Of a stretch of DNA of 40,644 nt, positions 31,490 through 40,060 are shown piece by piece. The stretch lies in contig VSOD01000002.1 of assembly GCA_009774655.1 (NCBI GenBank), positions 1 through 40,644 of the forward strand, read 5' to 3'. Position 1 is the first letter of the stretch. Every line of letters starts with the position of its first letter. The translations under genes were made by a program, and so were the position numbers. This DNA comes from Lachnospiraceae bacterium (lineage in GTDB: Bacteria; Bacillota; Clostridia; Lachnospirales; Lachnospiraceae). Below the pieces are notes generated by a model. The model had not been told where the DNA came from. It made no database searches and worked only from the letters and a program-made list of their open reading frames with translations.

Positions 31490-32110
31490 TCACTTCTGTA
31501 CATGCTTCCCGAGCACCCGCTCCAGAAACTCTGACATCAGAAATGTCATCGGACCCGGTGCAAAAAGGATCAGAAGCGGTACCTTCCAGATAAAAGCGCC
31601 AAAACACACCAAAATAAGTACCAGCATCAGACTCGTCAGGAAATACCGTCCGACCATATAAAGGGAAATCTTCAGGATCCATCCGGCCGGCATATCATAC
31701 CTGGACAACGCCGGAAAAGCATAGCAGGCTGCAATTGCCGCATACACACTCACAAACGCATACAGCACAATAAAGAAAAGTCCTGCATACCCCTCAGTCT
31801 TCTCCATCAGGATACCGATGTTCAGCTGCATCAGAAAGGATACTCCCGCAAAAACAACCCACAGGATCGTAGCCGGAACCAGATTCTGCCGAAAGGAATG
31901 AAAAAAGGCTCTGGACACATAGCCTTCATGATTCTTGATACATTTCACGATGGCATAATACAGAGCCGTGCAGGAAGCGCCCACAGTGATCAGCGGAAGG
32001 CTGCATAAGATCCACAGAAACCCCAGTATCATCACATCAAACAGCTTATCACAAAAGCTCATAAAACTGCCGTCAAATCCCCATATATTTCTCCCGCTTT
32101 TCTTCTTCAT
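31490..32110 (-). CDS. DUF624 (YesL-like) membrane protein
   Basis: 206 residues with about five membrane segments (VMILGFLWILCSLPLITVGAS, NLVPATILWVVFAGVSFLM, GLFFIVLYAFVSVYAAIAACY, YFLTSLMLVLILVCFGAFIW). The N-terminal IWGFDGSFMSFCDKLFDVMI and TALYYAIVK are DUF624 hallmarks. These proteins are often encoded with carbohydrate ABC importers and may assist them, but the function is not proven. AGGAGG is 5 nt before the ATG. It is the last gene of the GH31/ABC operon, 61 bp after the second glycosidase, with a hairpin between. Confidence 0.85.
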   Translation of the reverse strand: MKKKSGRNIWGFDGSFMSFCDKLFDVMILGFLWILCSLPLITVGASCTALYYAIVKCIKNHEGYVSRAFFHSFRQNLVPATILWVVFAGVSFLMQLNIGILMEKTEGYAGLFFIVLYAFVSVYAAIAACYAFPALSRYDMPAGWILKISLYMVGRYFLTSLMLVLILVCFGAFIWKVPLLILFAPGPMTFLMSEFLERVLGKHVQK

Positions 32111-32137
32111 CTCCGCCTCCTGCTTTTACAGGAATCC

Positions 32138-32160
32138 GCCCCGCATCTGCCATGCGGGGC
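32138..32160 (-). other. Intercistronic hairpin before the DUF624 gene
   Basis: GCCCCGCAT and ATGCGGGGC pair perfectly around a 5-nt loop, 11 bp past the glycosidase stop. No T-tract follows, so it probably lowers or stabilises expression rather than ending it. Confidence 0.6.
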
Positions 32161-32171
32161 TCTTCCATCTT

Positions 32172-34175
32172 CTATAACTCCGGCCGTGTTCCGGCCTTTA
32201 CAAATACCGGAATCGCATCATAAGGAGCCGCCGCCGTGATCGATTGTCCTCCTGTATATTCCCTGCCGTCATTAATATTTCTCCAGTTTCCTTCCGGCAG
32301 ATAAACCTCCCGCTCTCTGATACCTTCATACAGAACCGGCGCCACCAGCACATCCGGTCCGAACATATACTCGTCCTCAACCTCCCATGCCTTTTTATCA
32401 TCCGGGAAATCATAGAACAGTGGACGCATTACCGGCGTGCCCTTCTCATGAGCCGCTTCCATCAGACTGCGCACATAGGGACGCATCCTCTCACGCAGCT
32501 CCATATACTTCTTACAGATCTCATAGACTTCTTCACCGTAGCTCCACACTTCATTCTCCGCACCGCTGATCTGTTTGCCGCCGCCCGTCGTCCCCAGAGG
32601 TGCCTTAAAAGGCTCTCGAAAACCGTGCAGACGCATTACCGGACAGAATGCACCGAAAGCGAACCATCTGACAAAACACTCCTTAAAAGCGTCATCATGA
32701 ATATTGCCGCCATGAAAACCGCCGATATCCGTGGTCCACCAGGGAATCCCGGAAAGTCCCATGTTTAATCCTGCTGCCAACTGATTACGCAGTGCACGGA
32801 ACGAAGAATCAATATCGCCCGACCACACCAGCGCGCCATACCGCTGGCTGCCGGCCCAGGCACAGCGCAGCAGATTCAGGATATTCTTCTGTCCTTCGGC
32901 CTCCATTCCTTCGTATGCCATCCGTGCATACTCCTTCGGATAAATATTGCCCACTTCCATATCGGCTCCCAGGAAATAGCGATAATGCTCGAACTCATAA
33001 TCCGTAAATTCAGGCTCCGCCTCATCCAGCCAGAAGATTTTGATGCCCTTTTCATAGTAATTCTTCTTCATCTTCTCCCAGACATATTTTCTGCCGTCCG
33101 GATGGGTCACATCGATAAAACATGCTTCTCCCAGCTGTCCGATCCTTTTCCCATACTCCGAGCGGGTCAGATAGCCAAGCTCCCGCATCTCCTCATAATT
33201 CTCGCTCTCCGCATCCACGGTAGGCCAGATGGAAACCATCAGCTCAATGCCCATCTCTTTCAGTTCCCGAACCATCGCCGCCGGATCCGGCCAGTAATCT
33301 TCATCAAATTTCCAATCACCCTGGTGCGGCCAGTGGAAATAGTCGGCAACGATCACATCGATCGGCAGACCTCTTCTCTTATATTCCCGCGCCACTTCCA
33401 GTATTTCATCCTGGGTCTGATAACGCAGCTTACACTGCCAGAACCCCATCCCGTACTCCGGCATCATCGGTACCTTGCCCGTAGCGTCCGCATAGGCTTC
33501 CTCTATCTGGGCCGGCGTATCGCCCGCCGTGATCCAGTAGTCCATCTGTTTTGTCGATTCCGCCACCCATTCCGTCACATTCTTACCAAATGTGGCATGT
33601 CCGATGGCCGGATTGTTCCACAACATGCCATATCCCCTGTCAGAGAGGACGAAAGGCACACTGGCCTGGGAATTCCTGTGGGCCAGTTCGATCACGCAGC
33701 CTTTCAGATCCAGAAACGGCTGCTGATACTGTCCCATACCGTACAGCTTCTCACCGTCATTAGACTCAAAACGAACGGTCAGCCGATAATGATCCGTGCT
33801 CTGTCTGGGGTTAAATGTGCGCGGCACGATCTCCAATGCACTGGCGAACCTGTTGCGCCCTTCTGCCTGGGTATCCCTGACACGGCTGTATTCCTCCAAT
33901 AACACTTCCCCGTCCTGATTACAAAACTGCAGTTCTCCGTTCTCCGATACCGTACAGGTGATCTTCCCGTTGGTAATCGTTGCCTGTTTCCCGTCTATGG
34001 CGATCTCTGCCTCCGCTGCCGACGGCGTCAGCAGCGCACTGTTACCATTCCCGTCCGGCAGAAATTCATGCCGCTGTGTCGCACGAACCCGCAGACTGTT
34101 CTTTCCCCATGGCTCGATCAGCAGCAGTTCCTTATCCTGCCGTCTGTAAAGTTTATTTCCTTCCTGTTTTAACAT
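32172..34175 (-). CDS. GH31 alpha-glycosidase (alpha-xylosidase type), copy 2
   Basis: 667 residues from ATG 34175, which has GGAGGAGG 5 nt before it; an in-frame ATG 66 nt upstream has no ribosome site. The catalytic barrel carries the nucleophile Asp384 in KIFWLDEAEPE and the acid/base Asp454 in LVWSGDIDSS, after an N-terminal beta domain with YGMGQYQQPF and ELAHRNSQASVPF. The WLDEAEPE form is that of bacterial alpha-xylosidases and related glucosidases. No signal peptide, so it acts on imported oligosaccharides. It follows a paralogue by 69 bp and differs mainly around 330-355 and at the N-terminus, so the two probably split the substrate range. Confidence 0.9.
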   Translation of the reverse strand: MLKQEGNKLYRRQDKELLLIEPWGKNSLRVRATQRHEFLPDGNGNSALLTPSAAEAEIAIDGKQATITNGKITCTVSENGELQFCNQDGEVLLEEYSRVRDTQAEGRNRFASALEIVPRTFNPRQSTDHYRLTVRFESNDGEKLYGMGQYQQPFLDLKGCVIELAHRNSQASVPFVLSDRGYGMLWNNPAIGHATFGKNVTEWVAESTKQMDYWITAGDTPAQIEEAYADATGKVPMMPEYGMGFWQCKLRYQTQDEILEVAREYKRRGLPIDVIVADYFHWPHQGDWKFDEDYWPDPAAMVRELKEMGIELMVSIWPTVDAESENYEEMRELGYLTRSEYGKRIGQLGEACFIDVTHPDGRKYVWEKMKKNYYEKGIKIFWLDEAEPEFTDYEFEHYRYFLGADMEVGNIYPKEYARMAYEGMEAEGQKNILNLLRCAWAGSQRYGALVWSGDIDSSFRALRNQLAAGLNMGLSGIPWWTTDIGGFHGGNIHDDAFKECFVRWFAFGAFCPVMRLHGFREPFKAPLGTTGGGKQISGAENEVWSYGEEVYEICKKYMELRERMRPYVRSLMEAAHEKGTPVMRPLFYDFPDDKKAWEVEDEYMFGPDVLVAPVLYEGIREREVYLPEGNWRNINDGREYTGGQSITAAAPYDAIPVFVKAGTRPEL

Positions 34176-34205
34176 AATTTCCTCCTCCGTGTCCGTACAA
34201 CGGCC

Positions 34206-34226
34206 GCTCCATGCCATGCATGGAGC
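34206..34226 (-). other. Intercistronic hairpin between the two GH31 genes
   Basis: GCTCCATGC and GCATGGAGC pair perfectly around CAT, 20 bp past the stop of the first glycosidase. No T-tract follows on the minus strand. Confidence 0.6.
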
Positions 34227-34244
34227 AAAAGCCGTCAACATATT

Positions 34245-36314
34245 TTACACATGCAATACAAAATCATTTCTCGTAAACAGCGGGATCTGCTCGATCGGTG
34301 TCTCTACCGTCACGGTCTGTCCGCCCTCAAAGCTCTCCTTCGTCCACACATTGGTCCATTTCGCACCGGCCGGCAGATAGACTTCCTTCTTCGTCTGCCC
34401 CTTCTCCATCACCGGCGCCACCAGTACATCCGGCCCGAACATGTACTCTGTCTCATTATCCCAGCACACTTTATCTTCCGGGAAATCATAGAACAGCGGG
34501 CGCATCACCGGGCTTCCCTTTTCATGGGCCGCCTCCATCAGACTGCGCACATAAGGCCGCATACCTTCGCGAATCTCAATATACTTTTTACAGATCTCAT
34601 AGACTTCCTCGCCGTAAGACCAGATCTCATTGGGCGCACCCGACACGCACTCTGCACCGCCCGTGGTGCCGAACTGCGGCTGATACGGCATACGGTTTCC
34701 ATGCAGACGCATTACCGGGCAGAAGGTTCCATATTCAAACCAGCGCACCAGCACCTCATGGAACTCCTTATCGTAAATATTGGCGCCAAAGAAACCGCCG
34801 ATGTCAGTGGTCCACCAGGGAATCCCGGCGATGCCCATATTCAGGCCGGCCGCAAACTGATTCTGCAGGCTGTGGAACGTAGAGTGGATATCACCCGACC
34901 AGACAAGCGCACCGTATTTCTGGCTGCCGGCCCATGCACACCGCAGAAGATTTACGATGTTTTCCTGGCCCTGTGCCCGCATCCCCTCGAAAAAGGTCTG
35001 CGCATACATCACCGGGTACACATTGCCGATCTGCACATTAGGCCCCAGATGATAACGGTAATTCTCAAAATCATACACACTGTATTCCGGCTCCGCCTCA
35101 TCCAGCCAGAAGATTTTCACGCCCTTGTCATAATAGTTCTTCTTCGCCTTGCTCCAGACATACTCTCTGGCCTCCGGATTGGTCGGATCATACTGAATGG
35201 TATTCCCCATATAGACATTGTCGATCCGCACACCCTTTTCCACCCTGGTGAGCAGGCCCTTCGCCTTCATCTCCTCGAAATTCTCACTCTTATAATCCAC
35301 CATCGGCCAGATGGAAACCATCAGCTCGATGCCCATCTCCTTCAGCTCTGCGATCATGGCATCCGGATCCGGCCAGTAGGTCTCGTCAAAACGCCAGTCA
35401 CCCTGCTTCGGCCAGTGGAAGAAATCCACCACGATCACATCCACCGGAATACCTCTTCTCTTGTATTCCCGCGCCACCTCCAACAGTTCTTCCTGTGTCT
35501 GATAACGCAGCTTACACTGCCAGAACCCCATGCCGTATTCCGGCATCATCGGCACCTTACCCGTAGCATCCGCATAGGCTTCCTCAATCTCCGCCGGCGT
35601 ATCGCCCGCCGTGATCCAGTAATCCAGTTTCTTCGTAGACTGCACTTCCCATGTGGTAATGTTCTTGTTGAAGCTCACACGCCCGATTGCCGGGTTATTC
35701 CACAGGAAACCATATCCCAGAGAAGACAGCGCAAAAGGCACGCTGGCCTGAGAATTTCTATGTGCCAGTTCCAGTTCCGCACCTTTCACATTCAGGAACT
35801 TCTGCTGGTACTGCCCCATACCGTAGAGCTTCTCCTCCGGATTGGACTCAAACCGCATGGTCAGCTGATAGTCACCGCCGATGATGGGCTTGAATTCTCT
35901 CGCCTCCACCTCCAGCGAACTGCACGTATCGGCAAACATGTCCTCGCGATTACGCACATATTCTTCCAGCAGCACCTCATCCTTCTGATTATAAAAGGTG
36001 AGCTTCCCGATATTATTGACCACCGCCCTGATCTTTCCGTTCACGATCTGTGCCGAATATTCCCCGATCGTCACCTTTGCCTCGTTCTTCTCCGGTTTTC
36101 CGTTAAGCGCCCACAACTCCTGCGGCATCTCTGGCATCTTGGATGCACGCACGCGCAGGCTGTTGTCACCCCACGGTTCCACGATCATCCGTTCCGCATC
36201 ATACCGATAATACAATGCACCGTCCTTCTCCTCAAAGTACCCCAGCAGGAACTTGTTGTCCGAGCGAAAATCCCCTGTGTTTTCCTCGCCCTCTCTCTTT
36301 ACAAAATCAGCCAT
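34245..36314 (-). CDS. GH31 alpha-glycosidase (alpha-xylosidase type), copy 1
   Basis: 689 residues; GGAGG lies 7 nt before the ATG. Nucleophile Asp405 (KIFWLDEAEPE) and acid/base Asp475 (LVWSGDIHST) are intact, and QCKLRYQTQEE, VVDFFHWPKQGDW and MVSIWPMVD are shared with copy 2. Residues 355-375 (RVEKGVRIDNVYMGNTIQYD) differ from copy 2 and lie near the active site. Cytoplasmic. It is the first glycosidase after the ABC transporter genes and likely removes alpha-xylosyl or alpha-glucosyl units from imported sugars such as isoprimeverose or isomaltose; the sequence does not decide between these. Confidence 0.9.
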   Translation of the reverse strand: MADFVKREGEENTGDFRSDNKFLLGYFEEKDGALYYRYDAERMIVEPWGDNSLRVRASKMPEMPQELWALNGKPEKNEAKVTIGEYSAQIVNGKIRAVVNNIGKLTFYNQKDEVLLEEYVRNREDMFADTCSSLEVEAREFKPIIGGDYQLTMRFESNPEEKLYGMGQYQQKFLNVKGAELELAHRNSQASVPFALSSLGYGFLWNNPAIGRVSFNKNITTWEVQSTKKLDYWITAGDTPAEIEEAYADATGKVPMMPEYGMGFWQCKLRYQTQEELLEVAREYKRRGIPVDVIVVDFFHWPKQGDWRFDETYWPDPDAMIAELKEMGIELMVSIWPMVDYKSENFEEMKAKGLLTRVEKGVRIDNVYMGNTIQYDPTNPEAREYVWSKAKKNYYDKGVKIFWLDEAEPEYSVYDFENYRYHLGPNVQIGNVYPVMYAQTFFEGMRAQGQENIVNLLRCAWAGSQKYGALVWSGDIHSTFHSLQNQFAAGLNMGIAGIPWWTTDIGGFFGANIYDKEFHEVLVRWFEYGTFCPVMRLHGNRMPYQPQFGTTGGAECVSGAPNEIWSYGEEVYEICKKYIEIREGMRPYVRSLMEAAHEKGSPVMRPLFYDFPEDKVCWDNETEYMFGPDVLVAPVMEKGQTKKEVYLPAGAKWTNVWTKESFEGGQTVTVETPIEQIPLFTRNDFVLHV

Positions 36315-36444
36315 CTTTTTTCCTCCATTCTGAGACTGTTACCTCCTTATCAGCCTCCTGTGATTACCATTATATTTACTTTTCAGAATAATTTCCCTAT
36401 CTTTCTTGACATATTTTACTGAAATCATGACCTTACAGAAGAAA

Positions 36445-36481
36445 CAGACGGCCGAATCTCCATCCTTCATCCGGCCGTCTG
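36445..36481 (-). terminator. Hairpin after the ABC permease genes
   Basis: CAGACGGCCG (36445-36454) pairs perfectly with CGGCCGTCTG (36472-36481). On the minus strand TTTCTTCTG follows, so partial termination between transporter and glycosidase genes is likely. Confidence 0.65.
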
Positions 36482-36512
36482 CTGCGCTTTGACAAAACGC
36501 AGACATTTTCCA

Positions 36513-37367
36513 CTATTCCTTCACCGCTCCGGCCGTCAGTCCGCCCACAATATACTTTTGCAGGAACACGAACAGCACAATGACCGGCAGTACCAGGATC
36601 GCACCATATGCCATGATACAGTTCCACTTTGTTCCCCACTTACTCTTGAACTTATAGATGTTCGCCGTCAACGGCCGCATCTCCGGCGTCACGTTAAACG
36701 TCATGGAGTAGGCCAGATCATTCCACCCGTTCAGGAAGGAAATGACAACTACTGTAATGATACCCGTTTTGATGGCCGGGATCATAATCTTGAAGAATGA
36801 CCGAAACACCCCGCATCCGTCTATCCTTGCCGCGTCATCGAGAGATGTAGGTACGCTTTTGAAATACGGCCGCAATGTCACCACGATGAAAGGCACCGTA
36901 CCCGACGCGATCGCCAGCGCCGGCCCCTGATAAGTTCCCAGAAGATGCAGCTTATTAAAGATCAGATACATCGGCGTCAGCATCAAAGACGCGGGCAGCA
37001 TCTGGGTAACCAGAAAGGTCAGCATGAAGGTCTTCTGTCCCGGCACCTTGTATCGTCCCATACCGTAAGCTGCCGGCACGCCGAACACCATCGACAGCAC
37101 CATCGACAATACGGCGATCACAGCACTGTTACGCAGCGAATTGAGAAACTCCCTGTCGCTTAAGTTCTTCACCCAGGGATCTATCGTAAATTCGTGAGGA
37201 TAATAGGTCACGATCTTTCCGAAGGACTCCGCATCGGTCTTAAAAGACATCGCCAGAATCCAGTAGATCGGAAACAGGAAGACAACGGCAATGATCAGGG
37301 CAATAATACAGTTGATCACATTTTTCCTTCCTGATTTCGTAGCAAGCATTTTTTCTTTCTTAGCCAT
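36513..37367 (-). CDS. Carbohydrate ABC transporter permease, MalG-like
   Basis: 284 residues from ATG 37367, one base after the stop of the upstream permease and 9 nt after AGGAGG, so the two are coupled. Six membrane segments are expected. The ATPase-contact motif is visible as EAARIDG-like DDAARIDGCGVFRSFFKIMIPAIKTG (core DDAARIDGCG), typical of CUT1 sugar importers. The ATPase itself is not in the window; CUT1 systems often share a distant MsmK-type one. Confidence 0.92.
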   Translation of the reverse strand: MAKKEKMLATKSGRKNVINCIIALIIAVVFLFPIYWILAMSFKTDAESFGKIVTYYPHEFTIDPWVKNLSDREFLNSLRNSAVIAVLSMVLSMVFGVPAAYGMGRYKVPGQKTFMLTFLVTQMLPASLMLTPMYLIFNKLHLLGTYQGPALAIASGTVPFIVVTLRPYFKSVPTSLDDAARIDGCGVFRSFFKIMIPAIKTGIITVVVISFLNGWNDLAYSMTFNVTPEMRPLTANIYKFKSKWGTKWNCIMAYGAILVLPVIVLFVFLQKYIVGGLTAGAVKE

Positions 37368-37368
37368 A

Positions 37369-38262
37369 CTAATCATCCTCCTTTGAAATCATTCTCAAAT
37401 AGAACAGGCCAATGACAAACAGACAGCAGAACAGCACCATAGCCGTCGCAGATCCCAGCGAGAACTCATACTGTGTAAATGACAACATATAGGAATAGGT
37501 GCCAAGCACATCCGTCGCATTTAACGGTCCGCCGCTGGTCATGACAAACTGCAGGTCGAAAGCCTTGAACGTGTAAATGAATCCCAGCATCAGCACTGAC
37601 GCGATGGCAGACTTCATCAGCGGCAGCGTGATATAGATAAACCGCTGGAACGGATTGGCCCCGTCCACTTCCGCGCTCTCGTATACATCCTGCGAGATGC
37701 CCGTCAGCCCGGAGGTGAGCAGCAGCATGTTAAAAGGAATCCCTACCCAGCAGTTGACTGCGATCACTGCCGCCATGGCCGTTTTGCCATTCAGCAGCCA
37801 CTCCACAGGCGCATTGATCAGACCGATCTTCATGAAAAGGTCATTGATCAGACCGCTGGACACATCGAATATGTTCTTACCAAGCATAGCCGTCACCGAC
37901 ATCGGCATCATGTACCCGACCAGGATCAGGCCGCGAACAGGCCCTGCCAGCGTGAACTTCCTGGAGAAAAACATGGCAAAGATAAAACCGATCGTGAACT
38001 GGAATACCAGACAGCCGATCGTAAACACGAACGTATTCTTAAATACCAGCAGAAACGTCTCATCCTGGAACAGCTTGACGAAATTGCCGAAGCCCACAAA
38101 TACATCTGTCCCCGCTTTAAAAGTTTTGACATTTACATCCCGAAATGCCAGAACCACATTGTAGATGAGCGGATACCCCAATACGATCATCATGTAAATA
38201 AAGCCCGGAAGAATAAAAGTATACCCTTCTCTTCTCTTCTTGGCCGCCATGGAAAGCTTCAT
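37369..38262 (-). CDS. Carbohydrate ABC transporter permease, MalF-like
   Basis: 297 residues from ATG 38262. An AAGGG lies 11 nt before it, and a GTG 12 nt upstream is an alternative. Six membrane segments are predicted, with the first at FILPGFIYMMIVLGYPLIYNV and the EAA loop YESAEVDGANPFQRFIYITLP. Its partner genes are the solute-binding protein upstream and the second permease directly downstream. CUT1 permeases import di- and oligosaccharides, in line with the GH31 enzymes of the same operon. Confidence 0.92.
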   Translation of the reverse strand: MKLSMAAKKRREGYTFILPGFIYMMIVLGYPLIYNVVLAFRDVNVKTFKAGTDVFVGFGNFVKLFQDETFLLVFKNTFVFTIGCLVFQFTIGFIFAMFFSRKFTLAGPVRGLILVGYMMPMSVTAMLGKNIFDVSSGLINDLFMKIGLINAPVEWLLNGKTAMAAVIAVNCWVGIPFNMLLLTSGLTGISQDVYESAEVDGANPFQRFIYITLPLMKSAIASVLMLGFIYTFKAFDLQFVMTSGGPLNATDVLGTYSYMLSFTQYEFSLGSATAMVLFCCLFVIGLFYLRMISKEDD

Positions 38263-38350
38263 CGTTTCATACACCCTTCATTACTTTAAAACAGCGCCCG
38301 TAGCTTGAAGAATCAGCCACATTATCTTTTCCCTGATTCAGTTGGTGATT

Positions 38351-39769
38351 TTATTCCGGAAGCGGTACTTTCTCCAGAATCGGATTGATCACTTCCGCCG
38401 CGCCTGCCGCCGCTTCTTCCGGTGTCTTCTCGCCCAAGATCGCAGCCTGCTCCGCCTTGTAAAGCGCCTCGGAGATGGTCGGCCATGATTCGTGAGGTCC
38501 TCTTGCTACCGAGAATTCCATGGAATCATTGAATACCTTGTATCTCTCATCTGCTGTCCAGAAATCCTTCAGGCCAACAGCATCACCGCGGACGGGAAGT
38601 TTACCTGCCACTTCACACCACTCTGCATTGTTCTCCGCCGTCTGCATAAATTTCAGGAACTCAACACATTCTGCAACATGCTCACTGCCTGCGCACACAC
38701 CGAAATTCTCACCACCGATAACGGTTGCCTGTGTTCCATTGTCACTCTTCGGAAACTCTGCATACTTATACTCCCAGGTTACCGTATCCTTGAAATCGCC
38801 GTCCAGATTTGCGATCTGCCATGTACCGGACTGCAGCATTGCCGCCTTACCTGCAACCCATGCATTCAATGCATCGCCCTGTCCCCAGTTCACGACTTCC
38901 TTACTCATCCAGCCATTATTCACCAGATCAGCCAGAAATCCGAATGCGGATGCACCCTCTGCGCTGTCAACCGTTGCAACCGTTGCGCCTGAGCCGTACA
39001 GCCACGGGATGAACTGGAAGGTTCCTTCCTCATTACTGATACAGCACATTGCGAAACCGTACACACCGTTATCCGGATCGGACGTCGCTTCGCAGACTTC
39101 CTTGAACTCCGCCCATGTGGTCGGCGGATTCTCAAAACCTGCCTCCTTTAACATATCCATGTTACACAGGATCGCCAGACAGTTAGAATTGTTCGGCAGT
39201 CCGTAAAGATTTCCTTCCGAATCCATACAACTGCTCATCGGACCATCGTAGAACTGATCCAGATCTTCCCATCCCGAAATATACTCGGAGATATTCTCGA
39301 ATACACCGAGCGAGATATAAGAGGCCATATCCGGTGAATCTACCATACCGATATCCGGAAGTTCTCCTGATACCGCACCGATGGTATACTGCTTCATCAG
39401 CTCTTCACGGGAGATAAAGGTTGGAACAATATAAATATCCGACTGCATTTCATTGTACTGTTTGCAGAGCGCATTCAAAGCCGCTGCCTCATGCTCGAAA
39501 TAATGCCATACCCTGACTTCATCACCGCCGTTTGGCGCCCCGATATCCTCCGCCGATGATGCGGTTCCGTCCTCCGGTGTCTCTGTTGCCGGAATCTCCG
39601 CCTCTGTCTCGTTTGTTGCTGCATCCGAACTCTCCGCCGTCGTGTCGCTGCCTGCACTGTCTGTGCCCGCCGTCCCCGAAGAACCGGATCCGCCGCAGCC
39701 GGCCAAAGTTCCCATAACCATCGCTGTCATCGTCATCGCCGCCGCAAGTTTCGCCATCTTTCTTTTCAT
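38351..39769 (-). CDS. Sugar-binding lipoprotein of the ABC importer (family 1 solute-binding protein)
   Basis: 472 residues from ATG 39769; AGGAGG lies 11 nt before it. The lipoprotein signal is AAAMTMTAMVMGTLAGC, followed by a Ser/Thr/Glu-rich tether of about 60 residues. The binding domain starts near GDEVRVWHYFEHEAAALNAL and shows family 1 features: YNEMQSDIYIVPTFIS, GELPDIGMVDSPDM, YGLPNNSNCLAILCNMDML and GKAAMLQSGTWQI. It delivers sugars to the two permeases. The operon order is binding protein, MalF-like, MalG-like, two GH31 enzymes, DUF624. Confidence 0.93.
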   Translation of the reverse strand: MKRKMAKLAAAMTMTAMVMGTLAGCGGSGSSGTAGTDSAGSDTTAESSDAATNETEAEIPATETPEDGTASSAEDIGAPNGGDEVRVWHYFEHEAAALNALCKQYNEMQSDIYIVPTFISREELMKQYTIGAVSGELPDIGMVDSPDMASYISLGVFENISEYISGWEDLDQFYDGPMSSCMDSEGNLYGLPNNSNCLAILCNMDMLKEAGFENPPTTWAEFKEVCEATSDPDNGVYGFAMCCISNEEGTFQFIPWLYGSGATVATVDSAEGASAFGFLADLVNNGWMSKEVVNWGQGDALNAWVAGKAAMLQSGTWQIANLDGDFKDTVTWEYKYAEFPKSDNGTQATVIGGENFGVCAGSEHVAECVEFLKFMQTAENNAEWCEVAGKLPVRGDAVGLKDFWTADERYKVFNDSMEFSVARGPHESWPTISEALYKAEQAAILGEKTPEEAAAGAAEVINPILEKVPLPE

Positions 39770-39875
39770 TACTCTTTCATCCTCCTTCTTAGATTTGTAC
39801 CATCTCCCGTTCTCTGTCCGCAGATCTGCCGCCGCCGGGCGCATGCACATGCTTCCTTTGAACTTCTGTGGATAC

Positions 39876-39905
39876 TATATATTTTACTTTTTTGGAGATT
39901 TCCAA
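39876..39905 (-). promoter_or_regulatory. Candidate promoter of the sugar ABC/GH31 operon
   Basis: TTGGAA (39900-39905) and TATATA (39876-39881) are 18 bp apart on the minus strand, about 105 bp upstream of the binding-protein ATG. The paired AGTGGATT motifs lie 34 bp further upstream, in an activator position. Confidence 0.42.
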
Positions 39906-39938
39906 CAACCGACATTTTTTAGATAGGGGCAAATTATT

Positions 39939-39965
39939 AGTGGATTGTTTTAAGATAAGTGGATT
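39939..39965. promoter_or_regulatory. Direct repeat AGTGGATT, possible AraC-type regulator site
   Basis: AGTGGATT occurs at 39939-39946 and 39958-39965, 19 bp apart, in an AT-rich gap between the response regulator and the ABC operon. Direct half-sites about two helical turns apart are usual for AraC-family activators, and such a regulator is the neighbouring gene. Confidence 0.5.
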
Positions 39966-40025
39966 TTTTTAATATGATATGTGCATATTGATGAACTACA
40001 TTCGCCTTTTATATTTTTAAATATA

Positions 40026-40060
40026 CAAAAAGACGAAGTGTTCAACACTTCGTCTTTTTG
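40026..40060 (-). terminator. Intrinsic terminator overlapping the end of the response regulator gene
   Basis: A perfect palindrome with 17-bp arms (CAAAAAGACGAAGTGTT and its complement) around one base. On the minus strand it ends in CTTTTTG, and it contains the last five codons and the stop of the regulator gene. Confidence 0.9.

Noticed and set aside
34251-36422. Very long plus-strand open frame opposite the GH31 gene
   Set aside because: It mirrors the codon bias of the real gene, has no recognisable domain and is rich in His, Arg and Pro, as antisense frames are. The same holds for 7286-8803 and 9519-11354.
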